Shown here: positions 31,630 through 36,365 of the stretch, piece after piece | Layout of the letters: the number at the start of each line of letters is the position of its first letter | Numbering within the stretch: the stretch's first letter is position 1 | Source: Sphingobacteriia bacterium | GTDB lineage: Bacteria > Bacteroidota > Bacteroidia > J057 > RFSG01 | Length of the DNA: 36,365 nt | Assembly: GCA_009924095.1 (NCBI GenBank) | Contig: RFSG01000017.1 | Span: 1-36,365 of the forward strand | Direction: 5' to 3' | Translations under genes and position numbers: made by a program | The notes under the pieces: generated by a model | The model's database searches: none | Told to the model about the DNA's origin: nothing | Seen by the model: the letters and a program-made list of their open reading frames with translations, nothing else

Positions 31630-32871
31630 TTATAGTTTACTAAACAGTAAGGAGGTATTATGACCTCCGAACCCAAAAGTGTTGCTGATCGCAAACTTAA
31701 CTTCACGATCCACTGGATGTATAAAGGTGTAATTTAAATCACACTCAGGGTCGTCGGTAAAATGATTGATTGTTGGAGGAATTCGTCCGTGATGAATCGC
31801 TAAGATGGAAGCGATGGCTTCGATTGCTCCAGCAGCCCCCAACAAATGACCTGTCATGGACTTGGTTGAGCTGATGTTTATATTTTTTGCGTGTTCACCA
31901 AAAACAGATTTGATAGCAAGCGTTTCGGCAATGTCACCTAGTGGCGTAGAGGTTCCGTGCACATTAATATAATCTACTTGCTCGGGACGAATTCCAGCGT
32001 CTTGAATGACACTCTTCATTACATTACGTGCACCTTCTCCATCTGGAGCTGGTGCGGTAATATGATGCGCATCAGCTGAAAGCCCCACGCCGGAGAGTTC
32101 CGCATAAATTTTAGCTCCTCTAGCGATGGCATGATCATAATCTTCTAGTAGCAAACAACCAGCGCCTTCTCCTAACACAAATCCATCTCTATCTTTATCA
32201 AATGGGCGGCTAGCGGTTTTAGGGTCATCATTTCTTTCAGACAGGGCTTTCATGGCATTAAAACCTCCAATTCCTGCTTGATTTACTGCGGCTTCAGAGC
32301 CTCCACAAAGCATGAGATCGGCATACCCAGAGCGAATTAACATAAAAGCATCAATAATGCAATTGGATGCGGTGGCACATGCTGAAACGCTAGAGTAATT
32401 GGGTCCCTTTAGACCGTATTTAATAGATATATGCCCAGGGGCAATATCAATAATCATTTTCGGGATGAAAAAGGGATTGAACCGAGGTGTTCCATCTCCC
32501 AAAGAAAAATCTCTAACTTCTTGATAAAAGGTTTGAAGACCCCCAATACCGGAACCCATGACCACTCCAAATCGGAGCCTGTCAACAGTTTCCAAATTTA
32601 TTTCAGAGTCAGCAATGGCTTGATCTGCGGAGATAATAGAATATTGACAAAAAGGATCCATTCTACGGGCTTCCTTTTTGTCAATATAATTTTCTACCTG
32701 GAAATCTTTAAGTTCACAAGCAAAACGGGTTCTAAACTTGTCAGCATCAAACCCTTTAATCCAGTCTGCCCCACTTTTACCATCCATTAGACCTTGCCAA
32801 AAGGAAGGGATGTCTAAACCTATTGGGGTGAGTGCGCCAAGACCGGTGACGACAACTCTTTTACCAGGCAT
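31630..32871 (-). CDS. fabF: Beta-ketoacyl-ACP synthase II
   Basis: Elongates acyl chains on acyl carrier protein with malonyl-ACP. The 413-residue protein starts MPGKRVVVTGLGALTPIGLD and has the Cys-His-His triad: Cys in SVSACATASNC, His in VHGTSTPLGD, and His in STKSMTGHLLGAAGA. The C-terminal SNTFGFGGHNTSLLF is standard. It begins four bases after the acpP stop, so both are translated from one message. Confidence 0.97.
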   Translation of the reverse strand: MPGKRVVVTGLGALTPIGLDIPSFWQGLMDGKSGADWIKGFDADKFRTRFACELKDFQVENYIDKKEARRMDPFCQYSIISADQAIADSEINLETVDRLRFGVVMGSGIGGLQTFYQEVRDFSLGDGTPRFNPFFIPKMIIDIAPGHISIKYGLKGPNYSSVSACATASNCIIDAFMLIRSGYADLMLCGGSEAAVNQAGIGGFNAMKALSERNDDPKTASRPFDKDRDGFVLGEGAGCLLLEDYDHAIARGAKIYAELSGVGLSADAHHITAPAPDGEGARNVMKSVIQDAGIRPEQVDYINVHGTSTPLGDIAETLAIKSVFGEHAKNINISSTKSMTGHLLGAAGAIEAIASILAIHHGRIPPTINHFTDDPECDLNYTFIHPVDREVKFAISNTFGFGGHNTSLLFSKL

Positions 32872-32875
32872 TAAC

Positions 32876-33112
32876 TCAGTTTTGGTTGGCTTCCAAATAG
32901 TCGATAGCGTCCCCTACGGTTACGATCTTTTCAGCCGCTTCATCAGGAATACTTACATTAAACTCTTTTTCAAATTCCATGATAAGTTCTACTGTATCTA
33001 AAGAATCTGCGCCTAAATCATTGGCGAAACTTGCAGAGCGAGTAACTTCTGCCTCCTCAACACCTAGTTTATCAACGATAATTTGAATAACTTTTTTTGC
33101 AATTTCAGTCAT
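32876..33112 (-). CDS. acpP: Acyl carrier protein
   Basis: A 78-residue acidic carrier whose Ser37 in [16 protein letters not shown] receives the phosphopantetheine arm. First gene of acpP-fabF-rnc. Unlike most genes here it has a clear Shine-Dalgarno sequence: AAGGAG (minus strand, 33118-33123) five bases before the ATG, and a leader of several tens of bases, in keeping with very high expression. Confidence 0.97.
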   Translation of the reverse strand: MTEIAKKVIQIIVDKLGVEEAEVTRSASFANDLGADSLDTVELIMEFEKEFNVSIPDEAAEKIVTVGDAIDYLEANQN

Positions 33113-33117
33113 TTTTG

Positions 33118-33190
33118 CTCCTTTTAAGTTTACTTGAGTGGTGTATTTTTCAAAAACCGGACAAATATAATACTTTTTGATAGTGTCAAA
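33118..33190 (-). promoter_or_regulatory. Promoter, leader and Shine-Dalgarno of acpP
   Basis: On the minus strand: TTTG at 33190-33187 as a possible -33 element, a perfect -7 box TATATTTG (33169-33162) 17 bases later, then a leader of about 45-50 bases ending in AAGGAG at 33123-33118, five bases from the ATG. The 17-base spacing is shorter than the usual 19-21. Confidence 0.55.
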
Positions 33191-33243
33191 CTAACTTCGC
33201 TGAGAACAATTTCCATTCAAAAAAACTAAATAATTGACAGTCA

Positions 33244-33699
33244 ATGAAAAAACACATCTTTAGACCTTCTGCTCAACCCGGAAGTCTTCGTTTTGGAATT
33301 AGTGCCGATGTGAGGATTTGGCGTTTAGGATGGGAGCTAAATAAACCTTTAATGGTTGATTTTCAATTGAGTAGTCAAGATAACCCACAAGTATTACCAG
33401 ATTCCACCCCAAATTTGTTTCCTTCGCTATTTCAAGAAAATTCTGAAAATATCAAGCCCATTGAAGCGTCCTTTTTTGAACGACCTCTAGGTTGTTATTT
33501 CGCAATCGCCCCAAACCCCAATTATGAATATCGATTAATGCCTTTCGAACTCTCCGGACTTCCTAAAATTAAAGGATTTAACTATTGCCTGGAGGTTTTT
33601 GCTGAGGATAATTCAGAACTGCCATTGCCAGAACAAATATTACCTTTATTGCGTCAAGCCCCATCTCCTACGGCTATAGTCTTGTTAAATCAAAAATAA
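33244..33699 (+). CDS. IPExxxVDY-like family protein
   Basis: A 151-residue protein in the position usually held by the IPExxxVDY family in Bacteroidota, between acpP and pyk. The N-terminal half fits that family: FGISADVRIWRLGWELNKPL, with the Trp-x-Leu-Asn motif. The name-giving C-terminal motif is not seen, so either it has drifted or this is only a distant relative. No signal peptide or membrane segment; probably cytoplasmic, function unknown. It is divergent from acpP and ends five bases before pyk, so they are probably cotranscribed. An 11-bp palindrome TTGACAGTCAA (33234-33244) runs into its start codon. Confidence 0.7.
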   Translation: MKKHIFRPSAQPGSLRFGISADVRIWRLGWELNKPLMVDFQLSSQDNPQVLPDSTPNLFPSLFQENSENIKPIEASFFERPLGCYFAIAPNPNYEYRLMPFELSGLPKIKGFNYCLEVFAEDNSELPLPEQILPLLRQAPSPTAIVLLNQK

Positions 33700-33704
33700 T
33701 AGTT

Positions 33705-35141
33705 ATGAATCTAATATCTAAAAACCCCAATCGTACTAAAATGATTTGTACTATGGGCCCAGCCTCTACTCAACCTGAAATCTTGTTGGAAATGATTAAG
33801 GCCGGTGTAGATGTTTGTCGGTTAAACTTTTCACATGGTAGCCATGAAGATCATCAGGCAACTTTAGATTTAATCCGGGACATCAATTTCAGATATCAAA
33901 CCAATATAGGAATACTGGTTGATTTACAAGGGCCCAAGATCAGAGTGGGAAAATTGTACAGTCCGTTTCCAATTAATAAGGGGGATGAGGTTTATTTAAG
34001 TACGGCAATTAAAGAGCAGGAAGGAAATAAGTTACCTATGGTATATGAAACCATTGCCCAGGATGTGAAATTTGATGACATGGTATTAATTGATGATGGA
34101 AAGGTTGAATTACGGGTACTTGAAACCAACGGAACCGATACGGTTAAGCTGAAAGTTATTAATGGAGAAAAAATCGGCAGCAAAAAGGGCGTAAACCTTC
34201 CCTTCACCCGGATATCTATGCCCAGTATTACGCCTAAAGATTTAATGGATGTAGAATTCGCATTAAAAAATAAAGCAGAATGGATTGCCTTGTCTTTTGT
34301 TCGAACAGCGTCTGAAGTACAGGAATTAAAAGACTTAATTCAAAGTAGAGATGGGGTCTCCCGGGTAATTGCAAAAATTGAAAAGCCAGAAGCCTTGGAA
34401 AACATTGATGAAATAATTGCTGTTTCAGATGCAATTATGGTGGCACGCGGAGATTTAGGGGTTGAAATTCCAATGGAGGATGTTCCGCATTGGCAGAAAC
34501 ATATTGTTCGTAAATGTAATCTTGCTGCCAAGCCCGTAATCGTTGCCACGCAAATGATGGAATCCATGATTGAAAATGCAAGGCCTACGCGCGCTGAAAC
34601 CAATGATGTTGCTAATGCTGTATTAGACGGTGCTGATTGTTTAATGCTTTCCGGTGAAACTTCTGTTGGGAAATATCCTATTGAAGTAGTGGTAAGTATG
34701 CAAAAAATCATTTCCAGCATGGAACAAGAAGAACAAGTTTATTTTAAACATATTGAATTAAATCCTCGGTCCTCTACCTATGCTTCCGATGCAATTTGTT
34801 TAAATGCTTGCAGATTGTCAGGAGAGATTGGCGCTAAAGCAATAGTAGGTATGACGCGTTCCGGATATACTGCCTATCAATTATCCAGATGTAGGCCTAA
34901 GGCACCGATTTATATATTTACCGATAATAGATCTATCCTAAATCAATTAAATCTGGTTTGGGGAGTAACGGCTTTTTATTACGATGGATTTGTGAGTACT
35001 GACGAAACCATTACAGATTTGGCTAATTTTCTCAAAAACAGAGAATATGTAAAGGCTGGAGATGCCATCATTAACACCGCCAGTATGCCCATGTTTGCTA
35101 GGAAATTAACCAATATGATTAAAATTACCATAATAGAGTAA
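33705..35141 (+). CDS. pyk: Pyruvate kinase
   Basis: Last step of glycolysis, PEP plus ADP to pyruvate plus ATP. The 478-residue protein shows the standard blocks: RTKMICTMGPASTQPEILLE, CRLNFSHGSHEDH, LVDLQGPKIRVGKL, VIAKIEKPEALENIDEII with the catalytic Lys, DAIMVARGDLGVEIP, and KPVIVATQMMESMIENARPT with RAETNDVANAVLDG. The C-terminal domain (about 350-478) has no PTS-type extension. It follows the IPExxxVDY-like gene after five bases. Confidence 0.97.
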   Translation: MNLISKNPNRTKMICTMGPASTQPEILLEMIKAGVDVCRLNFSHGSHEDHQATLDLIRDINFRYQTNIGILVDLQGPKIRVGKLYSPFPINKGDEVYLSTAIKEQEGNKLPMVYETIAQDVKFDDMVLIDDGKVELRVLETNGTDTVKLKVINGEKIGSKKGVNLPFTRISMPSITPKDLMDVEFALKNKAEWIALSFVRTASEVQELKDLIQSRDGVSRVIAKIEKPEALENIDEIIAVSDAIMVARGDLGVEIPMEDVPHWQKHIVRKCNLAAKPVIVATQMMESMIENARPTRAETNDVANAVLDGADCLMLSGETSVGKYPIEVVVSMQKIISSMEQEEQVYFKHIELNPRSSTYASDAICLNACRLSGEIGAKAIVGMTRSGYTAYQLSRCRPKAPIYIFTDNRSILNQLNLVWGVTAFYYDGFVSTDETITDLANFLKNREYVKAGDAIINTASMPMFARKLTNMIKITIIE

Positions 35142-35194
35142 TTCCACAGTGGTATATTTCATTATATTTATACAAAAAACAAAAAAAACCTCTG

Positions 35195-35752
35195 ATGAAA
35201 AATACAGTATTTACTTTCTTGCTTTTTCTCTCTGTTACCATTCCCCAATTATTTTCTCAAACGCAAAGATTTGCCAGCAAAGCAACGCTGCTAGAATTAT
35301 CTTGGGCGGGATCAACTCCTTTAAGAGCTCAACAACCACAATCTGGTCTTCAGATTTTAGGAGATCGTTCTCTTAATTTTGTGGTATATAGTCAAGGATT
35401 TGAATTTTCCCCCAATACAAATCAATCAACCTTTATTCAAGAATATTTAAAACCCACAACCTTCCAAGATTTACATTGGGATGGTACTTTTACCGTTGAA
35501 TCTGGTCCTCAAGTATTATCAATTGTGGGAAGTAGAAATGTTCGTTGTGTGGGAAGTTGGTCTAGGAATGGATTTCAACATACTGCTGAACTAACGGGTA
35601 CGATAATCACTCAACCTAATGGACAACTACAAGTGGATTTAACCGGAAACTTTTTACTTGACCCACTAGGATTTACGCCTTCCACTAGAGCAGTTTTAGA
35701 TCTTCCCCAATCTACCCAAGTTAGAATTACTGGAAGTTTACCTAAATTATAA
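35195..35752 (+). CDS. Secreted protein, YceI-like (weak)
   Basis: A 185-residue exported protein; residues 1-21 are a signal peptide (FLSVTIPQLFSQ). The mature part is rich in beta-strand-like segments with no Cys pair except one at RCVGSW. The segment FIQEYLKPTTFQDLHWDGTF lies where YceI proteins have the M-x-E-H-F...YPxxTFxG block, and LTGTIITQPNGQLQVDLTGN resembles the later strands, so I suspect a divergent YceI-fold (lipocalin-like) protein. It is followed after six bases by a clear YceI gene. Confidence in the gene is good, in the family low. Confidence 0.65.
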   Translation: MKNTVFTFLLFLSVTIPQLFSQTQRFASKATLLELSWAGSTPLRAQQPQSGLQILGDRSLNFVVYSQGFEFSPNTNQSTFIQEYLKPTTFQDLHWDGTFTVESGPQVLSIVGSRNVRCVGSWSRNGFQHTAELTGTIITQPNGQLQVDLTGNFLLDPLGFTPSTRAVLDLPQSTQVRITGSLPKL

Positions 35753-35758
35753 TCCTTA

Positions 35759-36319
35759 ATGTTTAAAGCCCTTTTTGTATTTGCCTCCTTTTGTTTTTTA
35801 TTGGGTTTCCTTGAGACTAAGGCCCAAACTTTTACTTCTCGTGAAACGGAAGTAAGTTTTTATTCTCATGCTCCTTTAGAAGACATTGAAGCAAAAAACA
35901 ATAAAGCCATTTGTAGATGGGTTCCTGCGCAAAATGATATACAAGTTGGAGTGCCGATTATTGGATTTCTTTTTGAAAAGAAATTAATGCAGGAACATTT
36001 TCATGAGAATTACATGGAAACCACCAAGTATCCGGTAAGTACTTTCAAAGGAAAATTAATTGACTCCACAACTGTTCAATTAGGCACCCCGGGAAAACAT
36101 TCGGTTACTGCAAAAGGGGAATTAGCCATTCATGGAGTGGCTCGACTACAAGAAATACCCTGTTTGTTTGAAATTAAAGAAGATGGAAGTGTTTTGGTTA
36201 CCAGCAACTTTGAGATTAAACTCCAAGATTTTGGCATAAAAGTTCCTTCAGCCGTAGGACAAAATATTTCAGAAAATGTTAAGATAAATATAAAAGCTTT
36301 ATTAATTTCAAAGCATTAA
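35759..36319 (+). CDS. YceI family protein
   Basis: A 186-residue periplasmic lipocalin-like protein. Signal peptide about 1-22 (...LGFLETKAQ), then the YceI core: TSRETEVSFYSHAPLEDIEA, VGVPIIGFLFEKKLMQEHFH, ENYMETTKYPVSTFKGKLID, GELAIHGVARLQEIPCLFEI, and a last strand NVKINIKALLI. YceI proteins bind polyisoprenoid-like lipids; the ligand here is unknown. It begins six bases after the preceding gene, so both form a pair behind pyk. A hairpin follows 28 bases after the stop. Confidence 0.9.
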   Translation: MFKALFVFASFCFLLGFLETKAQTFTSRETEVSFYSHAPLEDIEAKNNKAICRWVPAQNDIQVGVPIIGFLFEKKLMQEHFHENYMETTKYPVSTFKGKLIDSTTVQLGTPGKHSVTAKGELAIHGVARLQEIPCLFEIKEDGSVLVTSNFEIKLQDFGIKVPSAVGQNISENVKINIKALLISKH

Positions 36320-36347
36320 TTTAACCTTTAACTGCTTGCAGGAATAA

Positions 36348-36365
36348 AGCCGGAACGTTCCGGCT
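36348..36365 (+). terminator. Probable terminator hairpin after the YceI gene (cut by window end)
   Basis: AGCCGGAACGTTCCGGCT is a perfect 18-bp palindrome. The window stops at its last base, so the T-run that would confirm a terminator is not visible. Confidence 0.6.

Noticed and set aside
32431-33001. Plus-strand open frames inside fabF and acpP
   Set aside because: Antisense to strongly conserved genes and without any recognisable protein features.
34234-34720. Minus-strand open frames inside pyk
   Set aside because: Shadows of pyk coding sequence.
1-36365. Defence island, CRISPR array, prophage, transposon or secondary-metabolite cluster
   Set aside because: No integrase, transposase, Cas, toxin-antitoxin or large synthase gene is visible, and no regularly spaced direct repeats.

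Overview
The window looks like a piece of chromosome from an AT-rich member of the Bacteroidota. The evidence is a secreted protein with a C-terminal type IX secretion (T9SS) sorting domain, a DUF4270 lipoprotein, a carboxypeptidase-regulatory-like plus TonB receptor, tandem DUF4920 proteins, a DUF4340 protein, an IPExxxVDY-like protein between acpP and pyk, and promoter boxes of the Bacteroidota type (TAnnTTTG). The genus cannot be told from what is visible. No phage, integrase, insertion sequence, CRISPR array, tRNA or rRNA was seen.

Layout. 1-3.6 kb: start of a YbaB/EbfC protein, a thioredoxin-type glutathione peroxidase, a comM/yifB gene broken by an 8-bp tandem duplication, an AHSA1/SRPBCC gene broken by a one-base loss in an A-run, and a small membrane protein. 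3.7-6.9 kb: a three-gene operon for a nonulosonic (sialic/legionaminic type) acid: NeuB-type synthase, NeuC-type hydrolysing epimerase, CBS-nucleotidyltransferase. 7-9.8 kb: SDR protein, 2-aminomuconate-semialdehyde-type dehydrogenase and an outer-membrane barrel. 9.8-16.2 kb: panC-panD-flippase on the minus strand, divergent from a glycogen-synthase-like pseudoenzyme, DUF4270 lipoprotein and glmS. 16.2-19.5 kb: a TonB receptor behind a DtxR-like palindrome, then a classical SDR. 19.5-22.6 kb: minus-strand operon gpsA-deoD-DUF4920-DUF4920-cytochrome c. 22.8-27.1 kb: T9SS cargo with Asp-boxes, then aspS-DUF4340. 27.1-33.1 kb: scpA, then minus-strand biotin carrier, metG, and acpP-fabF-rnc. 33.2-36.4 kb: IPExxxVDY-like gene, pyk, a YceI-like secreted protein and a YceI protein.

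Most of this is housekeeping. The points most worth a second look are: (1) a rigid promoter-to-start geometry, TAnnTTTR followed by exactly four bases and then the start codon, in front of six genes (a seventh with one mismatch), which predicts leaderless mRNAs, including an aspS/scpA divergent pair in only 42 bp; (2) the 8-bp tandem duplication that inactivates comM, plus a 15-bp in-frame tandem duplication in neuC; (3) a near-perfect 18-bp DtxR/IdeR-like palindrome in the promoter of the TonB receptor; (4) a glycogen-synthase-like protein that has lost its active site and its second domain; (5) an SDR without the catalytic Tyr and Lys; (6) the paired DUF4920 proteins with a c-type cytochrome. 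All of this was read by eye; no similarity search was run.
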